Assembly: GCA_029204225.1 (NCBI GenBank)
Contig: CM055111.1
Span: forward strand, 42,968,815-43,032,814
Direction: 5' to 3'
Source of the DNA: Diphasiastrum complanatum
Lineage: Eukaryota > Streptophyta > Lycopodiopsida > Lycopodiales > Lycopodiaceae
DNA length: 64,000 nucleotides
In this document: piece by piece, positions 1 through 12,778 of the stretch
Layout of the letters: every line of letters starts with the position of its first letter
Position numbering within the stretch: position 1 is the first letter of the stretch
The notes under the pieces: generated by a model
Told to the model about the DNA's origin: nothing
The model's database searches: none
What the model saw: the letters and a program-made list of their open reading frames with translations, nothing else
Made by a program: the position numbers and the translations under genes

Positions 1-345
1 TTTGGAAACCTCTTAAGATCATACACAAAAGCTTGAAGACAATACACAAAACAATGCTTTCAATGGAGGAAGAAACTGTGACAATGATCTATTGATCTCT
101 CTCAACAATACAATAAGTTTCTCCAACCTGTTCTCCACGAATTTCAGCCTAATATAGGTGAAAGAGATGACTTTCTCTCCTCTCTCTAGCACTTAGGACC
201 CAATTTTAGGGCATCAGTAGCCTAAAATAGCCAAATTTGGCCTATATGTCCAAATAACATGATTTTGGTGTCATTTCGAAGGTCTTGAAGTTTGAGACTT
301 CTTCAATATGAAATATATACTAAAATAAGAGTATCTAGGACTCTT
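1..345. other. Non-coding stretch next to a decayed copia gag
   Basis: No coding frame is recognised here. The stretch lies downstream, in the element's own minus-strand direction, of a decayed copia gag, so it is probably retroelement interior. A short palindromic CACATGTG motif occurs near its right end. Confidence 0.4.
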
Positions 346-1443
346 TCACACATGTGAAAGGTTAAATCCAAAACTATGTACAAAAATTGGCAATTTAGGC
401 CTCAAACTAGCTAGGAAATGTTGACAATTTTCACATGCATCATGATCCGCTTCTTGGTTAGGCTGTCGTGCTTCTGCAACTGCATTTGCCATCTGATTTG
501 ATTGCCCTTTGCTGTTGTTCTTAGCTTGTAGTATACAACAATCTTGAATCTCGGGGTTGGTTCCTTTGTAGTATCTATAGAACAGCTTCTTCCTTGTCGG
601 TGGGTTCACGACTACTCTTGATGTCGTGTCGGCTTCTGGTTTTGCTTTGATTGCTTCAGACCTTTCTTCTTCTGCTTAGTCGAGCCTCTGTAGGTGTATA
701 AGGCATGAGAGTCAATGTTCCTTCTGGTGTCTTCTTGCAACAACATCGTAATGACTCTTGAAAGAGTCAGTTCTGAGTGTGTCGTAATGATCATTACATA
801 TGAGCTTGGAAAGCTTGAAAGCAGTGTCATTACTGCATCTTGATTGTCTGTGACTGACCCGACAACAGCCATTTGCTTTAGTAGATTCTTCAACTAGCTG
901 ATGTGATTATGTAGGAAAACACCGTTTGTCATCTTGAGGGAGAAGAATTTTTCTAGAGATGTAGCTTGGAAGCTACGTCGTGCACTTCGTACATGGTGCT
1001 CAAGATGTCCTAGGCTTCTTTGGAGGTCTGAGCTTTAGACACATGGCCGATTTGTGTGTCAGATATGTTGAGGATGATCAACGCGAAAGCCTTTCCATCC
1101 TTCAACTTCCATTGGGAAATGCAACATGCCCCTTGATTAGATCTTGCTTGGTATTGCCAAATTTGACTTTGGCAAATCATACAAAAAGTTCTATTTTGTA
1201 GTTTAAATAGGGCTTTTGGTTCCGCCCTTTTACATTACATCACTGAGGATTCGCTCCCTTTTCTTCGGACGAGGTCCAACGGGAGATTGCAGTGTCGTCG
1301 GCTTCGGGTCTTGCCTCTACACTTGTGACAACATCGTACAACTCCTTAGCCATTAGCACAATTTTCATCTTGAATTTCCATAGGTGGTAATTGGCTCCAT
1401 CGAGCTTATCCCGAATGGGACTAGCTTTCCCTTGGAAATCCAT
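346..1443 (-). pseudogene. Decayed Ty1/copia gag polyprotein
   Basis: The frame opens at 1443 with the copia gag N-terminal signature (KLDGANYHLWKFKMK), the UBN2-type region that forms the retrotransposon capsid. Minus-strand translation continues through a conserved middle part (KAFALIILNISDTQIGHV, then SKEA-stop-DILSTMYE) into a 93-residue open piece (893-612) with MAVVGSVTDNQDAVMTLLSS, typical of copia gag. Near 560 a Cys-poor remnant of the zinc knuckle is visible. A TAG replaces the usual Trp codon after SKEA, and there are further stops and a frame change, so it is dead. No protease or polymerase follows before the window edge. A primer-binding site and LTR start lie just upstream at 1642-1654. 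The family call is secure; the exact ends are not. Confidence 0.8.
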
Positions 1444-1641
1444 GTGGAAGTTAGTCTAAGTGATAGTAATAACTATCAGTGACTTAAGAATGAAAATCTA
1501 ATGCTATTTACAGAACAAGAAGGCAATTATTCTATCGGCTGATAGAATCAAGTTCCATGAGAAACTTATCAGGCTATAAAAATAGCTCTGAGATAAAATC
1601 GCTTCTAATACAATGTAGGTATCAGATTAGGAATCAGATAA

Positions 1642-1653
1642 GCTTTGATACCA
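1642..1653 (-). other. Primer-binding site of minus-strand copia element, next to its LTR
   Basis: The plus-strand bases GCTTTGATACCA are the reverse complement of a plant initiator-Met tRNA primer-binding site (TGGTATCAAAGC). They are followed at once by TGTTGGGG at 1654, a classic copia LTR terminus. This puts the 5' LTR of the element at 1654 rightwards and its gag at 1443 leftwards. The far end of the LTR is not resolved. Confidence 0.7.
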
Positions 1654-2477
1654 TGTTGGGGAAGTGTAGGTCCGACGACTTGGATTGGTCGAACAATCGG
1701 ATTAGAATGATCCTACTACTGTGTGGAGGCAGTGGTCGCCTAATTCCCTTGGTGCGTGCACTACTACTATAGTAGGCTAACACAAAAGTAAAGTAGGGTT
1801 TAGTTGCACGGTTGTTTGCGAAAGCGGAAGAGCAGACAATCAGACAAAATAGTAAGAAAGTCAGACACGAAGACGAAGTAGCTTAAACATACAATTATGA
1901 CAAGAAATTTGAACGCAATAAAAGACAGTGATTGATTCAGATTAATTTATAGAAATACAAGTCAGATTGATGCTATGAGCACAAGACAATAGCAGACAAA
2001 ATTGAGTGCTTAGGAAGCTAGCTCCACTCTATAAAAGCTATGAGCTTATTATTGGCAATTAGTCTGAAACAAAGAATTGATGCATGAAAGCATCTGTAGT
2101 CTAGTCTATCTCTATGTAAATCACTATAATTGATCCAGTTACTTAATTAGATTACAATGGTCATCTATATACAATTTACATCTATGCAGATGAGTGTACA
2201 ATGAAAATGGCGTAGAGCCGTTGTGCCATCTGGAGGAGATTGTGGCTGCTGTTGTCATTGTCCAAGTTGTTGCACAATATAGGAAGTGGGCATGAGAAGG
2301 CTTCGACTATTTGGAGTCAAGCGAGTCGCTGCCATGGCCACTTAAGTTGGAGTAATAGAGTATTTCTGTAGACAGTGCGACAATGCATATAAATTGCAGC
2401 GATATGAATGGAACTAGATTAACATGGGATTTAGGAGAGTAGAGGAATAAATCCAACACAAATGTCAGTGGTATGTT
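1654..2477 (-). other. Probable copia 5' LTR, far end unresolved
   Basis: The stretch starts with a TGTTGGGG terminus next to the primer-binding site. It has no coding frame of note. I cannot see the far TG/CA boundary or a target duplication, because the other LTR is outside the window. Confidence 0.4.
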
Positions 2478-2870
2478 ATCAAGACCATTCCTTCCAAAAA
2501 TTGTTTGTCTTCATAGTTGCAGCTTGTGATTCTAAGTGTCCTTTGGATGAATGTAAACTGGGTTAAGCTCTTGGAGTATAGACTCGAAATTGTTGGCTAG
2601 ATGGCTTGGTTGGATGGAAGTTATCTATTTATGGTTGTCCAGAATGGCATGGCGCTAGGTTGGGCTTCCAATGCTCGTGATGAAGCTTTGAGTTGGTTAA
2701 GTCTGATGTAAGTTAGACAACTTGTTTCAAATGGATGCTACTTTTTCAGAATGAAGCTTCGAGTTGGTTAAGTTTGATGTAAGTCAAGCAACTTGCTTGG
2801 AAGGAAGTTTACCCACATCGGGACCCCCGATTTGGCATGGCTCCAGGTTGACTCTCAATGTTGGTTAAGT
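2478..2870 (+). repeat. Diverged LTR fragment, same family as solo LTR 20932-22176
   Basis: This stretch aligns by eye with 21648-22040. Shared blocks include GTTAAGCTCTTGG, CATGGCGC.AGGTTGG, GATGAAGCTT.GAGTTGGTTAAG, TCTGATGTAAGT and CGGGACCCCCGAT.TGGCATGG in the same order. Both copies contain the internal duplicated GTTGGTTAAG...GATGTAAGTC module. The ends of the LTR are missing, so it is a truncated older copy with many transitions. Confidence 0.8.
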
Positions 2871-4076
2871 TAGAATTAAAGTAGAACTACTGTATTACTG
2901 TACTGTTGTCCTATCAGTGGATAAGGACTAGTTGGCCTCACCACGAGGCGAGTCGACGGGACACGCGTCCCATCAACGACAACCTGGGCCATGCATGGGT
3001 TGCCTAGGTGTGCTTTCAATCGGACACCATTTGACGAACGGCTTGAAGCATTGGATTCCCAGCAGTAGGCCGACCTCAGAGAAAGAGGATTGGCCAGCCA
3101 TAGCTGTAAACAGTCAGCCAAGGTCAAATTTTCAAGAAAAACCCTGGCCTAGGATTTGGAAGCACAAAGGCAACGTTTTCTCTCTATTCTGAACTAATTC
3201 TGAAGCAGTAAATGCGTGCAAGAGGGCGCCCCGGTGCAAAGAAGCTAATTCCCAGAGGCCATGACCAGCCATGAGGAGCTGAGGGAATTGGAGCAGATCC
3301 AAGGCTGCAGCCATAGCTAGAGAGAAAAAGCTTTCAAGGGAGAAGAGAGGAGAATGGGCCATGAGATCGCGTGCATCCAAGAGAGCTTAATCCTCTGTGT
3401 ATTTGAGTGAATCGTGGCTGGAAGGGAACACTTCAGCATGCCAAACACACCTCATCCATTGGATTACAAAAGGGGATGATCTACGGTGGGAGTTCAAGCT
3501 TGGACTGGAGGATTGAGGAGAACCATTGGATTTATTTAAATCCATTGTGAACTTCAATGGAAGAGGCTTGAAGGGAATTTGGCCATTCAACTTCTTTAAG
3601 AATTTTCAAACTGCAATTGGGGTTGGGTCCCTTCACATGTGAAAGGTGAAGTTTCTTCAAGGTAAAAAAAATAGTTAAAAAATTCAAAAAGTCCCTATTT
3701 TCTAGTCCTTTATCCGTTTTGACCCAAACGAAGGGCTACGGACTCCAAACGAAGGGCACCCAGATTGTACCTGCAAGTATAGTACCACAAAACAGAGTGA
3801 TTGCAGTGGAGAATGTGCTCAGTGAACGTCAAATCTCTTTTGTCCCTTTCAGGGAGCGGGTAGTCAGGGGTGTGAGGTGAGAAGCATTTCACGTTTGGAG
3901 AGAGACTTGGCTTGCAAAATGCCACCTAAGCGATGGGACGCCCTGGTGTGAAATTTTAGCAGGTCATTAAAATATGAAATTTAAGAGACCAGCACATGGA
4001 GGTTTTAATGAATTAAGTGAGACTGTTGTCTAATCTTGGATTCTAGCCTAAGACTTACTTAGGAAAGAAGGAGAAA
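2871..4076. other. Gene-poor stretch
   Basis: Several short open frames exist on both strands, but none has a recognisable motif, and none is supported by neighbours or splice sites. The GC-richer part around 2940-3130 may be more of the adjacent LTR relic. Nothing firm can be annotated. Confidence 0.4.
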
Positions 4077-4745
4077 AAGCCAGAAATGGTGGAAGATTGG
4101 CTCGTGAAATGGAGTAGTTATTTTAATCTTCATAGAGTTTTTGAAGAAAAAAGATTGAAAGTGTAGTTTTGTTTTTTTTGGCAAAGTGTCATCCTGGTGG
4201 CAAGATCTGACGCTCAAATTCTCCACTTGGGATATATTTGCGGAAGGTTTTAAAAAAGCATTCATCATTGCTAATGATGTGGATTATTACAAAAAATTCA
4301 TGAATTGCAAAATGGGTAATAAGAGTTTAGACTCTTACATCTAGGAATTTAAGGATATTTGGAATCGACTATCGTTCGATCTAACATTGGCTTTATGGCA
4401 GTTTGTCCTAGGGTTGCTTGCTTATTATCTGAACGAGTGTAGAAGAAATGTGCTTCAGAACCTTAAAGATGCTTGTCGGATAACAAAAGCATATGATTCC
4501 ATGGTTGTGACATCAAGAGGCAATTTTAGCAAATTCCATCTACCTCTAAAACCAAGAAGAGAAAGAAGCGAGCTCTGAAATACTTTGATGAATTGAAACA
4601 AATGGTATCAGAATCATTGAAGAAGAAGAAGAAAAAAAACTTTATGTCCCAAATCAAGGCTAAAAAGGCAAATCTTTGTTATGTTTGCAAAAACTCTAGA
4701 CATATGATAAAATTTGGTCTGGAAAGAAAGAAACTCATGACATAG
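4077..4745 (+). pseudogene. Decayed Ty3/gypsy-like gag with zinc-knuckle relic
   Basis: Pieces in different frames make a gag-like order: WLVKWSSYFNLHRVFEEKRL, IFAEGFKKAF, YYKKFMNCKMGNKSLDSYI, EFKDIWNRLSFDLTLALWQF, then NVLQNLKDACRITKAYDSM. This matches the Retrotrans_gag domain of plant retroelements, which builds the capsid. Near 4675 a CYVCKNSRHMIK stretch looks like a CCHC zinc knuckle that has lost its last Cys. Stops and frame changes interrupt it at least three times. No protease or polymerase follows, so only a fragment remains. Confidence 0.65.
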
Positions 4746-7439
4746 ATGATCGAGATCCCTAGGAAAAATGGTAAAATTTTGAAATTAACATGTGTAAAAG
4801 TGAGTGTGAATGTATTTTTAGTACTTAGTACAACTTCTTTCTTGCCTAAATATTTATTTTGTTTGAGCATGAAGCTTGTAATGATAGCTATTTATATGTC
4901 ATCAACATTTTAATCTATTTGACTCTCATCTCTCTTTGACAAGCTCTATGATTTCTTCCTTGTAGTGTCCTACTATAAGCTCCTCTATGCTCAGCTTTCA
5001 AATGGCAAGAATGCTATCTCAATATTCTTTGCTTTTTTCTGATACAATAGAGTTCACATACGAACTCTGATTCACACATCTATTTTTTTGATAATCTCCT
5101 TATTCGATCTCGTTGTATTTATACATCAATTTCAGATATCGTGGCTAACTAATGTGTTAGGCATGATGTGGAGATCACAAGATTGGATAACCATTTAGTG
5201 TTAAACTGTATAGATAACAACCATGAAGAGAAAGCAGTTACTGCATGGTAGTTGATTTGAACGGTGATGTAGTCTATATTGGATTCAACAGATGATCTTT
5301 CGACTGTCGAGTCGAGTCGATGTCGACGATGTCGACTGTCGTTGAGTTGAGTTGATGTTATTGTCAAGTTGATTGTGACAAAGTTGAAGTTGAAGTCAAT
5401 GGTGAGTCATGAGGCTCAAACTCAAACCTTGCTCTATTATCCATGTATTTATGCAGACTGTTTGACTTTGCGAGTAAGACTATAGACTATGGTAGAGAGT
5501 GGATATTTATATAGTTCAGGAGTACTCAGAAGATGAATTCAGGTGAGTAGGAGTAAGATTAAGCTCCAACATATTCTAACACTTTGTTCTAATACACATT
5601 GATATAAACAATAGTATTGTTAATAGCTTAAAAATGCTTTTAAGCTTTGTTTAAATCTATATATGGCTCTTCCGTTCATGGAGTATCTAACTCTACAATA
5701 GATCTCACTTTATCTTTTACCTCATACATTTTTCAAACGATAGAATTACAAGAGCACTTCAGATATGAATGCAATTTCTACATTCATGAATAGTTCACCT
5801 CAAGAATTTAAATACAAATACTTAAAGCTTCTTTCTTGGATTGGCTTAACAATATTGCAACACAAATACTATATGTGTTAAGTACATAGAATGCTAGGTT
5901 TTGGGCTTCGAACATTTTGTTGCATACTTGCATATACTATAGAAAGGACTTAGCAATGAATATCGTTTCTTTGAATCTTAAAGAAGACATATATTTTGGG
6001 AGTATTGTCCATCTTCACAGTATAGCACTATGATGCTTATTTAGGTAAGCTTTTCTGATGATACTCAATTTACTTACAAGTCATATTTTTAACAAAAAAT
6101 AAAGGAGTTATGGTTCTGACAAATATGCCACCTTCCTTTCCTACAAACTTTTTTTCTCTCAATATAAAATAGCTAGACATGTCGCATTCTACTAGCTCAG
6201 ACTAAACTTTTGCTATAAAGTAGTGTGATCTTATTATGCAACCACACGACAATAGTTTTTATTATATAATTTAGTTTGTATTGGAACTTGTTCAAGTAAA
6301 ATTGCACCTATTCTCGACTTTAGGATTTAGCACAATCATTCTTAAACATCATGGATGTGCGTAAGAACTCTGACATTGCTCACAAGGGTTAGTATGGCAT
6401 GGGTTGCTCCTGAAATGCATGGATTTGCTCAGGACAAATGACAGTAATATATAACCAAGTTTGCAGTAGCAAACAACTATCAGGGTTAGTATGGTATGGA
6501 AGTGATCTAATACCTATGTATTCTTTCTTGTCGTACGTGGTATCAATGACTTTTGCCCGTGTAAGTATCTAATATGTTTAATTAAGTTTTTGGTTGATAT
6601 ACACTTGAAAAGCATGGTATGCTCAGGAGTGCTGACATCATTGCATGATATGTTGTTGTATGCAACATTCACAAGAGTTAGAATGGCATGGATTTGCCCT
6701 AATATCTACTTGTATGTCCTTACCAAAATTTTTAGCTATACTATCAAATAATGATGGTTAATTTAGCATACATCTGATTTTTATTTACTATAGTTATGGA
6801 CCTATAGTTTGAAAATTGTAATCAGCATGACCTTCGCCCTGATACGGTAATATCGAGTTGGCATATAGCTAATATATTATATCTGATTGGGAAGACTAGA
6901 CTATATCTTACAAATGCTATTTATGATCTCAAGTTGTGAAGCTTGTTTTTGACATGAATAACAACTAACATTAAGTTTTGACACCTATCTTCCTCACTGT
7001 GCTAACTTGGACGGTTTTGTGTGGTGGGATTGTGGTAGGTACCAGCTGGATGTCTTGAAATAAGTTTTGCTTTATAGTGCTTTTTTAGTATTGTGAGAAC
7101 TCAGTTTTATGTTTATCTTGTTGAAATATGAATAAAGGCTTCAAATGGTTTAGTCTTGCTTTTTCAAGATAAACTATGTGAAATCTTGTTATTTCTCTCT
7201 CTCATTGTATGCATATAATCATTTTGCAGATTGATCTTCACTTACTTATACTAAAAAACTATTAGATCACAAGATTGATTAATTGATAATAAGTTATATT
7301 AAATTCTTAGCTAGTTACAACCTGAGATCTACATGTGAATACATCTATCCTGATTTATGAATGAAGGCAATGACTATATGTCGACGTAGGTTGATGTTGA
7401 TGGAAATAAGGACTAAAAGCTTTGTGATCCACCCCCCCC

Positions 7440-7470
<31 letters not shown>

Positions 7471-8460
7471 ACACATCATAGTTAAGTTGGATGAGTCCTT
7501 TACTTGTGCTAATGGAAAACTAGGTTTGAGTCACAACATGCATGTGGGTAAAGGACACTCTAGAAACTTATGCTCCAAAAAAAAAGTGGTTGTTGGCTTT
7601 GAATGGTTATAATATGTGAATATCATATTTGGCACATTAGGAAATATGTTTATCAACTTCATCCTTGTTGCATATATTTGCAACTTGTTTTCAATAATAT
7701 GTAGCTACTTACATGGTATGTTTAAACAAGATTAAGTACTTTGCAAAGGTCTATCAAGTTTGTGATTATAAGCTATAAATGATGAAGAGGCACATGTGTC
7801 AACTATGGTATGTCAACTATATAACAACTTGACCTCCAGAGATATTTTGTTGGAGTTACACCTTTTAGGTGACAAATTCTCCCTTATAGTAATGGACAAG
7901 CACCAATTTAAAAAGTCAAGCACTCTAAACAAAATTTTTATACAAAAAGGCCACAAACCACTCTAACTCTTTTTCATTCAAAGAAAGTAGTACGTAACAA
8001 AAAGGCCACAAATGTACAACAAACACCCTCAACATTTGCAAGGGTACTTTGACATGACAATAAGCAAATTCTCAAGGGAAACCAATCTATGATTGAAATT
8101 TAAACTTCACGCATGACAGGGGAGCATTGAAATTGGGTCAATCACTGAAGTTTACGGAGAATCAGTTCCATGGTTGTATCTACAGCTCCATAAGAAATAT
8201 GGAACGGTGCGAGAATACGTATAATTCAAAGAGACACAGCTTCACCCTGGAAACAGCCAGTGAAAATCTTCGAACGACACCCAACACAATTGACTATCCC
8301 ACATCACGTCTGAAACGAGTACAGCCAATGAGCACAGCTTCACCAAAACTGTTTTGGAGGAACTAGACCTGAAAACAATTAAGAATCCCACATCATGTCC
8401 GTCCGTTCTGACGATGTAAAAATAAAATCAGTTTTCAAATTTTTACAAAAAAGAAATGAG
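4746..8460. other. AT-rich intergenic stretch
   Basis: No gene is seen. There are short GTCGA-type repeats near 5290-5345 and three spaced copies of a GGTTAGTATGGCATGG-like word around 6388, 6483 and 6676. A poly-C/CA tract lies at 7432-7475. ORFs here are short and lack recognisable motifs. Confidence 0.5.
7432..7475. repeat. Poly-C run followed by a CA microsatellite
   Basis: About 25 consecutive C are followed by about nine CA units. A long homopolymer next to a dinucleotide run is prone to length error, so the exact count is uncertain. Confidence 0.9.
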
Positions 8461-8559
8461 CGCCTCACAAAATAAATGTCACACTACTCACCTAACCTAA
8501 ACGTGGCACACTACCTACCTACTTACCCTGTGTCACACTACCTACCAGCATTCAAAAAA

Positions 8560-8561
<2 letters not shown>

Positions 8562-8603
<42 letters not shown>
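8562..8603. repeat. TC microsatellite
   Basis: About 20 uninterrupted TC units lie roughly 550 bases upstream of the eL41 start codon. CT-rich tracts are common in plant promoters and 5' leaders, but a role here is inference. Confidence 0.9.
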
Positions 8604-8608
<5 letters not shown>

Positions 8609-8627
8609 GGAAGGCACTCAAGGAGTT

Positions 8628-8797
8628 CGTGTTAGGAGGGCGTGCCGAGAGGGCACATGGAGGGGGCGCAGGGAGGGCACGAATGGCGAGCGAAAGGGCA
8701 GGCGCATTAGGAGGCGCAGGGAGGTGCGCAAGGGAGGGGGTGCAGGGAGGTGCGCAAGGGAGGGTGCGCGAGGAGGGCATTCGGGGAGGGCGTGATA
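8628..8797. repeat. Purine-rich degenerate minisatellite
   Basis: Imperfect units built on AGGGAGG and GTGCGCAAGG repeat many times, including a near-identical pair around 8720-8765. The low complexity opens long frames on both strands (for example 8476-9240 plus and 8538-8858 minus) that are composition artefacts, not genes. Confidence 0.7.
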
Positions 8798-8886
8798 GGA
8801 GAACATACACACCCCATCGACCGCCCGCCATCGGCGGGCACACTTCACTACTAATCAAAATTTTATGTCATTTAAATGAAAACCCC

Positions 8887-8928
8887 AACACAAGCAGGTC
8901 AATGTTCAACACAAGCAGGTCAATGTTT
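8887..8928. repeat. Tandem duplication of about 21 bases
   Basis: The word ACACAAGCAGGTCAATGTT occurs twice in direct succession. It lies in the presumed promoter region of the eL41 gene. Confidence 0.85.
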
Positions 8929-8996
8929 GACATGAATGGTAAGGCAGGCGGCAAGATCGAGGAGATCGGACGGCTAGAGTGTCGTTCGCTTAAAGG

Positions 8997-9006
8997 TTTA
9001 GGGTTT
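8997..9006 (+). promoter_or_regulatory. Telo-box upstream of the eL41 gene
   Basis: TTTAGGGTTT is the telo-box (AAACCCTAAA in reverse), a known element of promoters and leaders of plant ribosomal protein and translation genes. It sits about 150 bases upstream of the eL41 start and is followed by a pyrimidine-rich leader, which fits co-regulation with other ribosomal genes. The motif is seen directly; its activity is inferred. Confidence 0.6.
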
Positions 9007-9153
9007 GCCTACTTCGATCTTTCTCATCCTTCATTTGTTTTAGGTCGCAGGTTCTTACTGTCTTTGGTTCGGTGCTGTTGGTTGCTGTTGCTTTTGCTGT
9101 GGGATCGTGACGCTGTTTCTTGCGATCGGTCGAAGTCAGTATTATTATCAATC

Positions 9154-9392
9154 ATGAGGGCCAAGGTAGTCCACAGGGATGGTGGGGAATTTAGTAGCTC
9201 TTCGTCTTGCAACTGGTCTCCTCAGTTTTGTCTGTGGTAGCTTCCAAAATCGTAATCAGCTTGAAAGATTGTGTAGTATTTCGGAAATTGTTTCTGTTTT
9301 TGAAGGTTTACATGTTCTGATTTCAGTGGAAGAAAAAACGTATGCGTCGTCTCAAGAGGAAGAGAAGAAAGATGCGGCAACGATCCAAGTAA
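9154..9392 (+). CDS. RPL41: Cytosolic ribosomal protein eL41 (two coding exons)
   Basis: The product is the 25-residue, almost wholly Arg/Lys peptide of the large ribosomal subunit, which sits at the subunit interface. Exon 1 (9154-9165) codes MRAK and ends at a GT donor. Exon 2 (9327-9392) follows a TTTCAG acceptor and codes WKKKRMRRLKRKRRKM then RQRSK and TAA. The two exons join in phase 0 to the family's exact usual length and near-invariant sequence. The 161-base intron is typical in size. A telo-box and CT tract lie upstream. The surrounding longer open frames (9179-9442, 9024-9212 minus) are shadows. No inactivating change is visible, so I treat it as functional, although a processed copy is excluded only by the intron. 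Confidence 0.95.
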
Positions 9393-11189
9393 CTTTCCGT
9401 ACGTGCCCTTTCATTTTTCTCAAGGATGGAGCACGCATGTGATGGTTGCCTATATTTTTAAGCCATGATGTTCCTTTTATAGTTTTGGACAATTGGATAT
9501 GATCACGGAACTATCTGAGACATCTCTTTGAGTTAAGCAAGCGCAAAGCAGTAGATGCTTTTATTGAACTGAAGCACTAAATATTAATCCGTACTGTGCG
9601 TTACTTCCGATGTTTGGATTTAGATGCAGTTTGTCAGTCTTAGTGATGAAAATACAAAAGTCCAGTTCCCAGTCATGTTCCATTTTGATTTAGTTAAAGA
9701 GTGTCTTTGATTTGTCCAAATCTTCTTATGTATCTGCATATATGTTACGATATTATCAAGTCTGATGTCATGCTTAGCTTGCTCATTTTTTCTATTTAAA
9801 TGCAATCTCCATATGTCGTGAATGACCGATTACCTTTAGCACCTCGAATCCACACTTCAAGCCTTTCTGCTGTTTTTTTGGGTTGATTTTTGCTGCCTTA
9901 TTAGTCGAATCATCCAAAGTGTTCCTGTTCAGTATGGTCGGTAGTTCTCTGATGCTTTTTTTTATGATTTTTGCATTTCATAGGCGTGTCGGAAGCAGAC
10001 TCGATTGATTGTATGCAGTACTTGTCACGTAGTTATGTTCTGATTAACTGTTCTGTATGTCATTGCGAGTTGTGGTGCTAGGACAAGTACACTATGGAAA
10101 GATTTCAAATCTTTGGATATGGTAGGTTTATGATTTTAGACTGAGCTTACTGGCTGTGTTCTTGAACTGGTTACCTGCAATTAGTTACCAATCTTGTACG
10201 TGATTGTCAGGTTGATAGTTGGATGCTTGTTTTTCTTCCACTAGACATAGAAAGTGATCCTAGCAGGTTTTAGGTTACACTAGAATGCCATTCAACCCAA
10301 AGCATAGCTTGATTATGGATGTATATGTTCTTTTCTTATCCTCTGAGTATCACTGCTCAATCAGGTCAAGAGGCGTAATTCCACTAATGACAAACCCAAA
10401 TTGATCTGCCAATGCAAATAACTTTAAGTAAGAGAAATTTTTTACGTTTACCTATTTTTTACTCTCTCTTGAAGGCAATATTGAGAGCCGTTCACCCTTT
10501 TGTTTTTGTGGAAGGATGTTTGTTATTCTAACCAAATTGTGAATTGGAAATTTGAAATATGTAACAACAATGCACTATATGATCAATTTTTGTACACTGT
10601 TTGCAAATCAGCATGAGAATCAGAAAGGCTGTGGTTGTCATGGCTTTATGCTTGGTTGCCTCATATTACTTGTATCGTAGACTGTTGGAATAGCTCAGCT
10701 CATTTATTCTGAAGGTAGCAATTTGAGTTGGTTGTGAAGTTCTACCTTTTAGGTTACCTTTCTTGAAAATCGTCTTTTCATTCAATATCACCAAGGATAA
10801 AACTAGAATCGTTGTAACGTTGGGGTTTTCGTCACATTCCATGATGACTTATCTTAAAGACAACATGCATGTCTACATCTGATCATTTCAATAAATGATA
10901 ACAACCTCAAGATATCATTATGCGAAATTGACTTGTTGATGTCAATATTGATATAGTTTTGACATTTTTGAATGACTCACTGTCACTGTAATTTCATCTA
11001 TAATCAACTGAATGCATATGGATTGATCATATAGTAATAGGTAATTTTAGCTAGCCTTCCACTACGCATACTTCACAATGTTTGATAATCTACATCATGA
11101 TTATGTATTCTAGAAGTGTTACATACCTATGTAACTAGCAGTATTTCAGTGACCCTTATATGTCCATTTAGTGTTGGGGGCTAAATGGC

Positions 11190-11397
11190 AAGTTACCCTT
11201 GGATAAGGGGTGCCCTTAGGATTAAGGGTAGGTATCTTTGGATAAGAGCAAGCAAGTGACTATACCTTGGTCGTAGGTATGGAATCAAGTTACCCTTGGA
11301 TAAGGGATACCCTTAGGATTAAGGGTATGTGCCTTTAGATTAAGATATTGGTGTCCTTGGATAAGGGCAGGTAGGTGTCTATGCCTTGGTCGGTATG
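11190..11397. repeat. Tandem duplication, unit about 100 bases
   Basis: Both units begin GTTACCCTTGGATAAGGG, continue with CCCTTAGGATTAAGGGTA and end with CCTTGGTCG...GGTATGGAA. Each unit also contains the inverted pair CCCTT/AAGGG. The second unit has a small insertion. Confidence 0.8.
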
Positions 11398-12778
11398 GAA
11401 CCTAGTGAGGTGTTAGAAAGTCATTACCATGGGCGTTTTGGCTATTTTTTTAAATCTTGGGCCTCAACCTTAAATCATATCACTTCATTGGTCTTGGACC
11501 AAAGTATGCAAGCACAACTTGGGCAATGGGACCTAGTAGGAGGGTGCACTTCCAGTCCATTGAGTTTCCAACTACCACAAGAAAGGCATTCAAAGAGTCA
11601 CAGATTATGGAAGAAGTCTCTTGACCTTCCATAAGCATATGAAGGTTCTTTAACTCCCCCAGGCCTCTCTCTTTCTCATTGGTTGTGCATGGAACTCCAT
11701 AGTGTATTGGAGGGTGCCATTTGCCATCTATATGAGAGGAGGAGGGTGCCCATAGGGAGGGGAAGAGATCTCTTTTGTTTGCTATGCTTATGCTCTAGTG
11801 TGGCTACTAGTGTATAGAGTGTTTTTTTGTGTGTAGTATGCTTAGGGTTTGGATCTTGCTTATGGTATGGGACATGAGTAGGGTTTGGATCTTGAGTATG
11901 CTATGGTTTGTGGTGGTATGCTTGTGTTTAGTTATTGGTTAGCAAAGGGATGCTAGATTAGCCAAGTTGCAGAATTGCATGTGATAGCTAGCTATGGTTG
12001 GGTGGTGAATACTTGAGGCCACTTGTTATCTACCTTTGTGATTAAGATTAGGGACACAGGTGGAGGAGAGATTCATGGAGGCTTGAAGATCCTTACTTGT
12101 AGGTGGAGGCATCCTAGCTTGGAGTTGGGGAGCATCTCGGAGCTTGCAGGCTACTTGGAGGACCTTCGAAGGCATTGCCTTTGGATTAGGAGGGCTTCTT
12201 GACTTCATTTGTAAAAAGAAGTATCTCAATATAGTTGTGTTTACAATGAATGTTGATAGTTGTTCTATATATATCATTCCATTCACACACCTTAGCATTC
12301 AAAAAGAGTTTCCATCAAAGGTAGACAAGTGGGGCCATTTCACATTTGTTGTACTTGATTTCCAAGATGGTTGTTTTTTTGTGACATGATAGATATTTAA
12401 GTTTTATGTTGGTAGATGTTATAGTTTATATCATTTGCTCATCAAGCTCATTCTATATCGAAGAAAATTGAAGAAATCAACTTATATCAAGAACATGGAA
12501 GGACTCTTGTAAGCTAGGCCCCACTCAAACAAAGGAATTTTTTTTTTTGCTTGTCAATACGAACAAGCTCATTAGAAGTTCAGTCTATTTTGGACATTTA
12601 CTAGCGTTGAAAATTATTAGGTTTGAAAGTGATAAATAAATATGCGTAAATTCACTATGAAATGGCATTTATCATTTCATTAATATCCTCACATTAGTCG
12701 AGTTTAAATTTTGGACAAGCAGTTAACAAATTTTGAATTTTGAATTATTGTTGTGAGGGGTTGTTTGGAGCTTTATAA

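Noticed and set aside
8538-8858. Pro-rich open frame on the minus strand
   Set aside because: It is the antisense of the same purine-rich repeat; composition explains its length.
8476-9240. Open frame of 254 codons, plus strand
   Set aside because: It runs through a TC microsatellite and a purine-rich minisatellite, has biased low-complexity translation, and overlaps the eL41 exon in another frame.
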